This document shows, one piece after another, positions 51,510 through 62,289 of a stretch of 64,000 nucleotides of DNA. The stretch lies in NCBI GenBank assembly GCA_008694505.1, contig VZDJ01007747.1, positions 10,448,399-10,512,398 on the forward strand, given 5' to 3'. Each line of letters opens with the position of its first letter. Position 1 is the stretch's first letter. The DNA is from Cyanoderma ruficeps (lineage: Eukaryota; Chordata; Aves; Passeriformes; Timaliidae). Both the position numbers and the translations under genes were made by a program. The notes under the pieces were generated by a model. It was not told where the DNA came from. It made no database searches and saw only the letters and a program-made list of their open reading frames with translations.

Positions 51510-51900
51510 CTTCTCTAGTGTGGTGTGCCTCCTATAGGAGACAGTTCTCCAAGAATTTCTCCAATGCGAGTCCATCCCATGGGCAAAGTTCTTGACAAAC
51601 TGCTCCAGCGTGGGCCACTCTTCCATGGGGTGCAGTCCTTCAGGCACAGCCTTTTCTACAGTGGGTTCCCCACAGGGTCACAAATCCTACCAGGAAACCT
51701 GAAACCCCATAGGCTCCTTTCTCCATAGGTCTGCAGGTCCCTGCCAGGAGCCTGCTCCAGCATGGGCCTCCCACAGGATCACAGCCTTCTCTCAGGCATC
51801 TACCTGCTCTGGCATAGGGCTCCTCCATGTGCTGCAGGTGGATATGTGGATCCCTGTGTTCTTCCATGGGCTGCAGGGGCACAGCTGCTTCACTATGGTC
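51510..51900 (+). repeat. Imperfect 35-40-base tandem modules inside the LTR
   Basis: Repeated words 'ctgctccagc(a/g)tgggcc', 'ccatggggtgcag', 'acagggtcacaa(a/g)' and 'aggatcacagcc' recur at roughly 35-80-base spacing. These arrays vary in copy number between LTR copies in birds, from what I know of the family. Confidence 0.6.
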
Positions 51901-52203
51901 TTCACCAAAGGCTGCAGAGGAATCTCAACTCTGGTGCGGAGCACCTCCTGCCCCTCCTTCTCCACTGACCTTGGTGTCTGCACAGTTGCTCTTCTCATGT
52001 ATTTTCACCCCCCTTGTCTTTGGCCACAATTATGTCTGTGCAATAGCTTTTTTTGTTTTCATCCTTGTTGAACATGTTATCATAGAGGGGTAATCATCAT
52101 TTCTCGTTGGCCCAGCCTTCACCAGTGGCACATGAGTCCTAGGGCTGGCTGGCACTGGCTCTGTTGGACATGGAGGAAGCTTCTAGCAGCTTCTCACAGG
52201 AAC

Positions 52204-52425
52204 TGTTGCCTGGAATCAAGAGACAAAACCTTTCCAAGCAATATTAAGAGTGAGAAGATAAAAACGACCCTTTAATTAAGGCTTTCTGCTGTGCACTAAT
52301 ATGGCTATATGCACACGTAGCTACACTGTGATAGAGAGCAGGAAAAGTACTTGAAGCTAGGCAACTATATATTAAAAATCTACCAAATTGCAAATATGAA
52401 AAAGGCAAAAAATCTTTAGGCATCA
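52204..52425 (+). mobile_element. Nested LTR-like insertion, copy B (internally deleted)
   Basis: LTR text breaks off after 'agcttctcacaggaac' and resumes at 'ccacctctgcagcc', with 222 bases between. The insert begins TGTTGCCT and ends AGGCATCA, near-inverted terminal octamers as LTRs often have (TG..CA). It shares two blocks with 18016-18430 but lacks its central 270 bases or so. Flanking pentamers ggaac and aaacc do not form a clean target-site duplication. Because it interrupts the host LTR, it inserted later. Confidence 0.65.
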
Positions 52426-52663
52426 AAACCACCTCTGCAGCCCCCCGCTACCAAAACCTGGCCAAGCCACCCCAACGCAACTTCCTTCAGCAATTATTAT
52501 ATTTGATAGTTACATGATTAATACTGTACTATGGTTACTGATCAATAAGATTGCTTGGCTCTCTCAAGTAAGATCACTAAAGTATAAAAAAAAGTGCTGG
52601 AAACATTCAGCCTGCTTTAACCCCTCTGGGCATTGTCCAAATTCATACAGTTTAAATGATGTT

Positions 52664-53350
52664 ACAGAATGGTTTGGCTTGGAAGTGACCTTCAAGATCA
52701 TCAAGTTCCAACCCCTCGGCCATGGGCAAGGACACCTTCCACTACACCAGGCTGTTCAGAGCCCCATCCAGCCTGGCCCTGAACACTTTCCACACTAACC
52801 ACAGCTTCTCTCAACAATCTGTTCCAGTGCCTCGCCATCCTCACAGTAAAAAATTTCTTCCTATTATCTAATCTAAACTTACTGGTTTTCAGTTTGAAGC
52901 CATTCCCCTTTGTCCTGTCACTACATACCCTTGTGAATAGTCTCTCTCCATTTTTTTTGTAGGCTCCTTTCAGGTACTGGAAGGCTGAAATTAGATCACA
53001 CCACAGCCATCTCTTCACCAGGTTGAACAATCCCAATTCTCTCAGCCTTTCCCCATGCTCCAGTTGTCTGATCATCTTGGGGGCCCCCTCTGGACTTGCT
53101 CTAACAGTTCCATGTCCTTCCTGTGCTGGGGCCCAAGAGCCAGATGCAGTTTTCCAGGTGCAGCCTCACCAGAGCAAGGCAGAGGGGCAGAATCCCTTCC
53201 CTCACCCTACTGGCCAAGCTACTTTGGATGCAGCCCAGGATACCACTGTGTTTCTGGAATACAAGTGTACATTGCTGGCTTGTGTCTAACCTCCCATCCA
53301 CCCAAGTCCTTCTCATCATGGCTGTTCTTCATCTGTATCAAGCCCTCTCA
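52664..53350 (-). mobile_element. Truncated CR1 LINE, minus strand
   Basis: Plus strand shows the complement of a CR1 3' end: 'acagaatggtttggcttgg', 'aacccctcggccatgggca', 'ctgttccagtgcctcgcca', 'ttcagtttgaagccattcc', 'cctttcaggtactggaagg', 'ctctcagcctttccccat', 'caagtccttctcatcatgg'. About 690 bases, reaching into the end of the former ORF2 region. Frames of 88-124 codons through it are chance frames over the element. Its 3' end lies about 180 bases right of the LTR end at 52480. Confidence 0.93.
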
Positions 53351-56300
53351 ATTGCTAATGTGAGAATGTTCTTGGGTATCACAGATTTTTCTGTACAACT
53401 TACAGCTGGTGGAGAGATCAAAAGTCCTGGTGAATGAATAGAGTTTTATCGATCCACACTATCAGTCTTATTTAAAAATACATAAAAGCAGCTGTTTGAT
53501 CAGTCCTCTATCTTGAGCCAATGACTCAATTTGTGAGTAATCTGTAGTAAAATGAATGGAACTTCACGAGACTAAAAGAATTACAGGAAAAACTACAGAA
53601 TGCTAAGAGAAAGGTGCAAATAATGGACTTGGGACCAAAGGAAATCATCATTTGAAGATAGAGATTCTCAGGTTGCAAACTTGCTGTATACAAATACCCA
53701 AGTTAAAGGAATCTTCTAAGACATAGTACAAGATTCGTGATGAATTGCTGAGAATGAATGTTTCTGCAAATCTCCAAGAAAGAAGAAAAGCATTAGAAAA
53801 TCCAGTGAGCTTAAATATCTGTGAGGCTATTGGAAATTTCTGGCACATCTCCTGGTGTATTTGTATCATAGGCAGAGTTTGTTCCCTGGTGTCTGCAAAA
53901 TGAATCTTATCTCCCTGCTCTCTCCATGGTTTCCTAATCCTCTCGTCTCATCCATAAGCTGGAACAGAAGGCATAGAGCAGAAGATAATGCTATTATGAA
54001 CATTTTAAACTGCCATTCTTTTTTCCCCCCTGGGTATCCCCAAAAAACTGGCCTCTTTTCCTCTACACATTGTCATTTTATAGCTTCACTTTCCACTGCC
54101 AGGTATGTGGGGATGCTTATGTCTTTGCTGTCCCTGGAGCATAGAGCCAACATATGAATACTTTATCAAGTGTTTTGATAAATATTTAGAAATGTGATGA
54201 ATGGACAGACTATATCACCAAAAACATTTAGAGAAAGAGCTAGGAGTTGTGGGGACAGGTATAGAAGTAAGAACTTGCCAAGAACCTAGAGAAGTTGGGA
54301 AGGTGAATGGATAGGGTCTTTGAAGCAAGTAGGGAAGGAGGACAAAGAAAGAGAACTCAACTCTCAAGTAGTTGCAGGGTCAGGCATATTTTTATGAGCC
54401 AGTTCTACATAAATAGTCCAAATAATCTTGAATAACATATACAGTCCTCTGTTTCAACAAAGACCTTAAATAATTATTGAGGGTTTTCTTCACAGAAAGC
54501 CAAAAAACACAGTATAAGAGAAATGGAGCTGACATTTACCACTGACATATTTAGTTGGTTCTATATTAGTAATTTTTTGTTAACTGTTATGCACATGAAT
54601 GCACCTCTATATTTTTGAATAATGTTTCTTTTAAATAATTACCATCTATTTAATGAATTTTCCCATTCATTTCTTCTCTTTTTTTTTTATATTAAGTCAG
54701 ATGTTTATAGATTAGCTGGTTTTTTACTAAGTGTACTGCTCCCTCCCTGTCTGTAAAGTGAGATGAGAGCTTGATGTTTATGTGGTTAAACACGATTTGT
54801 GCTTCCTGCCTTTGAGGCACAGCCATAGATCATGCTGTGTTATTTATCTTGCTTACTCTAGCTTTTTGTGATGAATTATTAAAATATGCCTGGAAGCATG
54901 GAGCCATTTGGAAGAAGGGTCTTACTGGAGAGTAGAACAGATAAAAGCACTGAGATAAAACAAGCAACCCTGTCACCAGCAGACACAGGCAATATTGCAG
55001 AGAAGAAAGAGACCATTTTATCGGTCAAATTCTGCTTACAGCCACACTAGTGAAACCTCATCTAGTTCAGTGAATACAGCTGGCTGCTTGAATTCATCAA
55101 CTGCTTAGAAAACAGTATAGTGACTATCCAAAGGCAAAACTGCTACATGAAGCATGGAAATGTGGTTTATATTGTTAGTATACCTGCAGCAAGACTGCAA
55201 GATGACTGTAACAAAAGACTAGTCCAAGAAAAAAAGTCCTTCTGCCTCTGAAGTCTTCATAGAGTTTCTTTTTCATCTCAAGAGAGGTAAAGCACTACAG
55301 GATTTTTCTCCCAGGGGAACCATATGAATGGTCCTGTTATTGTGTTGGGTAAAAGTATGCCTGACTTTTGAAATAATCAGGAAAGAATTTCTGTGTTAAA
55401 TATTGTTATCTCTAAGTATGTGTGTTATCTCTTAAGTTTGTAATTCTTCTTTATTTAATTTCACTAACTAAATGAATTTTGAAAAACTTAAGCATTACGT
55501 CAAACTTTTGCAAGCAATGTGTCTCAGATTTTTGGACAAATCTCAGGCAAAAATGTTCAATTATTTTTAAGAAAAAGAAACAAAAAAAATCATGTTTTTA
55601 TGCCCTATTAAACTCTTAGAGCAAATTCACACAGAAGACCTAATGCCTGTAGCAGAACATGAAACTTGAAAGAGGACTGACAAGAGATAAGGATCTGCCT
55701 TTTCTCATATTTCCTAAAATTCTTCCTCTATTATAATGAAGCTTGCATATCCTGAAGTAACATGGGTTAGAATTTAGCAGTGAATTCTGCAAAGATTTGC
55801 CATCCCTGACTGTATTCCTGTACTGTGCATGGCATGCACAACCATTGCATTCACTACATTCATGGTACTCCAAAAGGGAGTTACATACTGTGTTCTCTTA
55901 AGGGAAGTGAGATGCTTTTTCTCCCCCAGATTCTCCAAGTCATTGCTGGACTCCAGCTGCCAGGATGATGCCTATCCATAATTAAAACATGCCTGGAGAG
56001 AAAGAACAGAGGCAGAGCCTAGAGTATGAAGAAGCAAAGACAATCGCAGATCATCAGACTGGGACAAGCTAGTGTAGAATCAAGAAGTAGAAGACAGATT
56101 GGGGGAAAAAAAATGAAGCAAGAAAATAGAATGAACAAAGATAGGGGAAAGAACTGAGGAAATTACTTGGAGTTCTTGGTTTGTTGTTTTTTTTTCCCCT
56201 GGTGATAGCTGACCATTACAGTATTTTACATGAAAATGAACTCTGAATAGGTCTGAGAAGGACATGGGTATTTTTCCTGATTGGGCAATCAGGTGAGTTG

Positions 56301-59300
56301 GACAGGAAGGTATCACTGTCAAGAATTAAGATTTTTCTATGAAGTTGAAATTAGAGTCCATTTGGTTCAAATTCCCTTGGGATTAGGCTCAGCAGGGTTT
56401 CCAGGACCACAGTTTTGGATTTAACTGCTGAAGTGCTGTTCAAATGGGTGTTTCAATATTTGCAAACTTCAGCCTAGCCCAACAAACCTTTTCCATTCAA
56501 CTTCTCCACAAATCTGACAAAATTAAAAAAGCCATGAAATTCTGAGTGTGAGTCTGTATGTCACGTAGAAATGCAGGAAGAATAATAAGGACAGAATTCT
56601 CTCAAGAGAAAAGTTTAGAAAGCCTTCAAAGCCCAACAATACCAACAAAAAAAGAGCTCCTTTTCAATAACTGAATGTGAATATGAAAAGAGTTTTTGGT
56701 GGGTAGTACCTTAAGACTCATGTGAACCACACCTTGATGTGCTGTAACGCATGCAGTGTGTTACACTGATTTCCAGCTCAGTGAATCATACATATTTCTC
56801 TTCCATCAAAGGTAATAGGAAAACTGAACAACTAATTCTGTACAAACGGTGTTAATGTCTTACTACACCACCTTACATACTACAGATTTTACATAAATGA
56901 GGTACCCACATTAAAGTATTTAATCACCTTGTGAATTCCTGGAAGTTTTTGAAGTGTCTCTTTATAACACCAGCTTATGAGGTGCGCAGCTGGAGCTTGT
57001 TTGGAATGCAGAAATAAAGAGAAAACTGACAGGTAAATAAAACACATGCAGGTGCTAAACAGAGACAATAACACAGGTCACAGTGTGGCTTTCAGAACCT
57101 ATAGGGGAACTCACAGGTGCTCTTGCTAAACTAATATGCTCTAAGAGAAGTGCCCTGGAACCCAACAAATGCATTGCAAAATTTTACAGTAAATTAGAAG
57201 CAAGTCAGTTAGCACAGACGTTTAGTTTAATTAACTGAATTCTACAATTTGTAAATATAGACAAAAAACCTAGGCATAATTTCTCTATGAGATTCACTAC
57301 AAAAATATGAATAATGAAAGCTTATCAATTAGATTCCCAATTTAATATATTGCATGCAAATCTTCAGGTGTATACAGATATGTAAGTAATGCTGCTTCTA
57401 TGCAGCTAAGCTTCAAACATTTAAATACTCCCTGCTACGATGTGTTTGCTGCCATTATTACTAAAAAATGTGCTTTGAATTTCAGTCTAAAACATATTAA
57501 CATTCTAAAGAGGTTGCAAACAGATCACATCTCAGAACAAGTATTAATAATAGTGCCCAACACTCTGTACTCACTGCAATGTTTTTAGCAATAGTATTTT
57601 TCAGTAAGCTTATGTGAAATTGTACAAATTAAGACCTTCATCATTTTGATGATGGAGTTCTGAGGGGTTACCTTTATTAAGCTGGAAAATCATCAATAAG
57701 ATGAAGAAATCCATCTGTCAGCAGAATATCTACTTATTCAAAAAAGGTGCATTGATCCTTGATTTATTCAAGTTTGATACCACTCTTTTGCCGGAATGAA
57801 ATAGAGACAGAAAAATGGGGTGAAGCAGAAGAAAGGGACAGATAAGAGGAGCAGGGAAAAAGAAAAAGGATCCATGTGTATTGGACAGAAAATTTAACAT
57901 AAACTTTGCCAACAGGCATTCTCTCCAAGGAGAACAACCTGAGATACAATATACGATGCATGCGTGTAAGCAGGATTTCATGAGGATCTGAGGCCAGGGT
58001 TCCAGCTGATGAGACAAACTATTACAATTTTGTCTCAAATATCCAGTTTAAACTTCGTTTCTATTTCTTTCACAGAGGTGTTCTTACAGACATTTGTTTC
58101 TATGCTGTCTATGCTGGGAAATGTAAATGGACATTTTTTTGTTGCATCTTTCCTTTGCTCAAATCCTACAGATAATTTAAAGATGATTATTTTTCCTCTC
58201 CCAAACATACTGAGAGACTAAAAATAGCAGTCCTAGAGTCCAGTGTCACACCTTTCTGACATAAAGGTCCAGCATATCAAAGAAGACTAAGGGTTTTTTT
58301 TATAAAAAGTCTATTGGATTTTATCTTTTATCAAAGGGAGCAGGAAAGAAGTGGGGTCAGTCACTGTCACAAAAGTTTTCTGACATACAGTTAAATCTTT
58401 GAACCCTGAAGGTTCAAAGAAAGTTTTGTAAAGTACTTTTTTAAAACAACCCTTTTCTGAATCTTTTATGTGTTTATATTTACTGAGAGATAACCCGGAG
58501 CTCTTGATTTGTTGTGTTTGTCAAGGTAAGGAGAGATTTCAACTTTTCAGGATTTTTTTTGTACCCTGTTTTGTGACAGGCAGAAGTGCATTCCAACAAG
58601 CAACATTAATTCAGTCACTTTCTGCCAGAGATTGGTTTGATGGCATATACATGACTGAGTGAATAATTAGTTGTTTATATTTTTCTGTTAAACATTACAG
58701 GACATGAATTGAGCAAATCTGTAAAGTTAGTCTCTCTTGCCTGCCATTTAAATGTTTTTGTTTGAAAGAGTAAGTTCTCTCATCACTATCTATACACTTC
58801 TATATAACTTGGAACAGTTACACAGAAAATAATTCGTTTGAATTAATAAATGCATAATTTTATACTTTATTGGCCACTTTATTGTCCTTTTACACTCTAT
58901 TATTTGTACAAAAGATGCAATTGGAAGAGGGTTTGGGTTGGGTTTTTTTTGAGTCTTTGTCTTCTGCATTGTTAAAGATAAAATCCAAATTATGGCTATA
59001 TTCATCACCTAATAAGATCCTGACTTTGCTGGAAGCAGAAATCTTTATTCTGGAAATATATAACCATTGCTTTAGTATTATTCCCTCTGGATGTTTTTTC
59101 CTCTCAGTATACTTGCAGTTAGAGTTATAACATAAAATAATACCAAAAAAAGTCACCAGACATCTTTTTTCCTTTTTTGCCTTCAAAGGATAGATTGCAT
59201 CTAAGAAAATATCTTCACAGTTCTAAGTTTCATGTGCATGCCTGTATTTTCATTTTCTATTTTGAAAAAAACCCCCATAACTCTACTAACTATAGAAAAC

Positions 59301-61873
59301 AAGAGAACATGTTGGGCATATATTCCCAGACATACTGGGGATATATATTTCACAGAAAGGCCGTGGTCCTTTCAAAAGGAAATAAAAAAGTATTAAGCAG
59401 ATTGAGCCAAACACTTTAATGAAGAAGTATTAAAGAACACAGTTGTCCTACAAACCAGTAAATTTTAGTTACTATACAAGCTGTGTGTAATTATATTTCT
59501 TTCAAACGATTATATCAGAAAAAACAGGATTTCCTCTGCAAGTAATTGAACTGTTTTACATAAGACCAGTTACACTGAAAGACCAATTTTTTAATTTATT
59601 TTTTTTTTTAATGAGGAGTAGCATTAAGTTCTTTAGAGTCTTCATTTGATGGTTACTGCAACCTTACTGGAATGTTATGGTTTCTATCAAAGCAGAACAA
59701 GGATTGGTAGCATTTTCATTGGCATTTCCAGGAAACTGATGAACTTTTAAAGAAAGTGCAGCCCCCATTAATTTATTTCCTGACAGGACCACTGGTAACT
59801 TCGTGCTGGAGTTTTTCTTAGCCCTGATGGGATATTTCGTTGCCGAGTTTGCTGATGCAGCAGCAGTCAACAGTTAAATGTTATTAAAAACTTAACTGAT
59901 GTAAATAGATACAGGCTCAGAGTAAGGACTTGACCAGAAAGAAGGGTACCCTCTCCAAAACAACCACTTTTCCCTGTACGTTTCCTGTAACTGCATTAAT
60001 CTTCTCGAGAGCCCAGATAAGGGTTCAGTTATGCTACCATTCCTCTAAAGATGCAGTTCACAAGACTACTTTTCATTCAGTTTCATATTCACTGGGAAGC
60101 AATCAGCTTTAAAAATAGGGGGATTGGCCTATTCAAAGAAATAGACACACTAAATTATCTTTGCTTTAGACTCCAAGGTATAGAGCAGAGTATGTTATAC
60201 TTAAGTTTGTATTGCAATCCAGCATCATTGCTCAAACTGCTAATTTTTATTGGACAAGAACAGGAAAAAGCAGTCTGACAGTGGGCTGAGCAAAAACCTT
60301 GTATTTCTTGGAAAGACAGGACCAAATATTACACGGTATTTGAATATTTGTTACTGTTAGGGTTGAAATACAGGTATTCAAATTTCTAAATAAATTCCCT
60401 ACCTACTGATAGCACTCAATACTCATTTCCTTGAGTAAAGAAACCTGAATAAGCATCTAAAAATGTTTTGCCAGGAAAATATGGAAAAATTTTTCTGTGC
60501 AAATATGTACATTATGTAAATTTCTCCAAACAAGTAGCTGAGCAAAAGAGTGAGCCAAGCTTCATACAGTGGCATTTAAAACTTTTTTCTAAATAAATCC
60601 TTGTCCAATGGAAATTTCTGACTGAAGATTTACTGATGCTAAGCCAAGTGCTGAAGTTTACAACCATATAAATGGTCCACATTCATTTTAATAGGGAACC
60701 CTTGCTCCTCACAGGAAACTGTCCAAAAAAGAGAAAGAGCAAGAGGCAAATCATATCTGTAACATATGGCTGAGCTTCCAGACAGTTTCATATGCTGGCT
60801 GATAGTTTGCAACTCCTGCCTTGCTCAGCTTAAAAAAGATGTGGTCAGAGAACTGCTGACATAGTGCATTAAACGGAATAAAAGTATAATATATCACTAC
60901 CAAAAAAGTCTTAACAGTATTCTGGGTACTTTTCTGAGGGCGTGATACAGTACATAGCCCAATCTGTATGTAAAGATTCAAATGGCATGTGGAAACCAAA
61001 ATAAATAATTTAAAAAACAATTCACTAAAGTTATAAATTAAATCTACATCTTAAAGAAGAATGATGTGTGGTTCAGATTTCCAACTTTTAATGCAATCCA
61101 TCCATCAAAGCTTAAGAAATGGTTTCCCTGCTTGATCCCAGCAGAAAATCTTTGTTTCTTTTTCATCACTGCTGGGGTTTTTTTTCCCATTCCATTAAGA
61201 AAGCTTAATTCCAGCTTGGGCCATTTGTTTTTTTTTCTTAGTATCTTTAAACCTCTGTTGTAATGGAATCAACAGAAGTACTATCTAATCATATTGTTCT
61301 GCTATTTATGAAGGTTTATAAATCTCCCTGCAAGTAAATTAGTGTCATAGCAAACTGCTGAGCCTGAATTTTGCTGGCAGAGACAGATATAGGGCACTTT
61401 CCTTTAGCAGGGAACAGCAAATCCTGTTTTAAAAATAATTCCTTTCTCTTCCCTCCTAATCTAGTGTATTCAAGAGTAGGACTCCTATGTGGGTCAGCTA
61501 CAACTAAGATGAAGCCCTCTAAGCTGCTGTTTCACAAAGTATATGTCAACTATTCATTTTAACATATTCATTACTGCTAATTTAAAAACTGTAGCATTTA
61601 AACTCCTGCTAATATAATTATATTAAATCTTACTGCTTTTCACACACACAAAAAAACCCCCAAAACTCTTCAATTACTTTCAACAGAAATCAGCTTCAGT
61701 GAAAGAACATTTAGTAATACCATAACAACAGCAAATCAAAATCTTTCCTTACACAGTGAAGCCCATAAAACGATGTGCAGTCCCACGTTCAAGGACAAAT
61801 TTGCAGAAGTGCTCACTGAGCCACTTTCCAGCATTTACCAGCAGTGCTGATTTCAGACAACTAAAACTTCACA
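53351..61873. other. Non-coding, AT-rich; small hairpin at 58396
   Basis: No gene or transposable element recognised over 8.5 kb. Frames do not exceed about 105 codons. 59664-59870 (minus, Ala/Ser/Lys-rich) and the opposite-strand stretch ending 59877 (..FFLALMGYFVAEFADAAAVNS) both look protein-like, but they overlap antisense and match nothing I know. A 10-bp-arm inverted repeat lies at 58396-58420. Confidence 0.5.
58396..58420. repeat. Perfect 10-bp-arm inverted repeat
   Basis: TCTTTGAACC, 5-base spacer CTGAA, GGTTCAAAGA. The arms contain CTTTGAA/TTCAAAG, the TCF/LEF-like word, in opposite orientation. A small hairpin or paired binding site; function is inference. Confidence 0.85.
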
Positions 61874-62289
61874 AATGTGATGCCCATCTACAAGAAATGT
61901 TGGAAGAGGAAGGTGAGACAGTACAGTCCTGTCAACCTGACCTCCATGCAGGGGAAGCAGATCATCTTGATGCCATCTGTCAGTATGCCCAGGAGAACCA
62001 GGAGATCAGGCCCAGACAGCAGGGGTTCATGGAAGGCAGGTCCTGCTTGATCAACCTGACCTTTCTGTGACAAGGTCACCCACTCAGTGGATGAGGAAAG
62101 ACTGTGGATGTTGTCTACCTGCGCTTTGGTAAAACCTTTGAAGCTGTTTCCCACAGCATTCCCCTGGAAGTAGTTGAGTCACCATCTGGTTTAGTGGTGG
62201 ACTTGGCAGTGCTTGGTTAACGGTGGGAATCAATGCTCCTTAAGGTCTTTTCCAACCTAAACAATTCTGTGACCTAGGATTCTATAAGC
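61874..62289 (+). mobile_element. Internally deleted CR1 LINE with RT remnant
   Basis: The left part carries frameshifted remains of the ORF2 reverse transcriptase: a GRSCLINLTF word (CR1 has G(K/R)SCL-NL) at about 62031-62060, followed after a stop by DVVYL-F-KTFEAVSH, the expected VD-VYLDFSKAFD-VSH region containing the first catalytic aspartate region of RT. Here the expected Asp after VYL reads Arg. At about 62165-62170 the text jumps directly to the 3' untranslated region ('gtagttgagtcaccatct', 'taaggtcttttccaaccta') and ends 'gattctata'. Most of ORF2 after the palm start is missing. It is dead. Confidence 0.88.

Larger units (their letters stand above)
51170..52480 (+). mobile_element. 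Near-complete solo LTR (avian ERV) with nested insertion
   Basis: Begins 'gtagtgggttgaccctgg' and ends 'gctaccaaaacctggcc..ccccaacgcaa'. The text closely follows a widespread avian LTR that I know by its 'ttgaccctgg' start, 'gagataaggac' or similar, 'tgtggtcagttcat', a run of 'tgctccagc(a/g)tggg..' modules, 'gctctgttggacatgg', 'agcttctagcagcttctcac' and 'gctaccaaaacc' end. Without the insertion at 52204-52425 it is about 1.09 kb. The 35-40-base modules at roughly 51510-51900 ('ctccagcgtgggccactc', 'ctccagcatgggcctccc' and relatives) form an imperfect internal tandem array. No gag, pol or env lies beside it. Confidence 0.87.

Noticed and set aside
51525..52093. Cys/Trp-rich frames such as MLQVDMWIPVFFHGLQGHS
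   Set aside because: Translation of LTR repeat modules; the same peptide appears from the inverted fragment at 47194-47330, which shows it is repeat-derived.
52701..53437. Several 88-124-codon frames on both strands
   Set aside because: All are frames over a minus-strand CR1 copy.
59664..59880. Overlapping antisense protein-like frames (Ala/Ser/Lys-rich minus; FFLALMGYFVAEFADAAAVNS plus)
   Set aside because: Cannot both be coding, neither matches a known protein, and no splice pair or start context was found.
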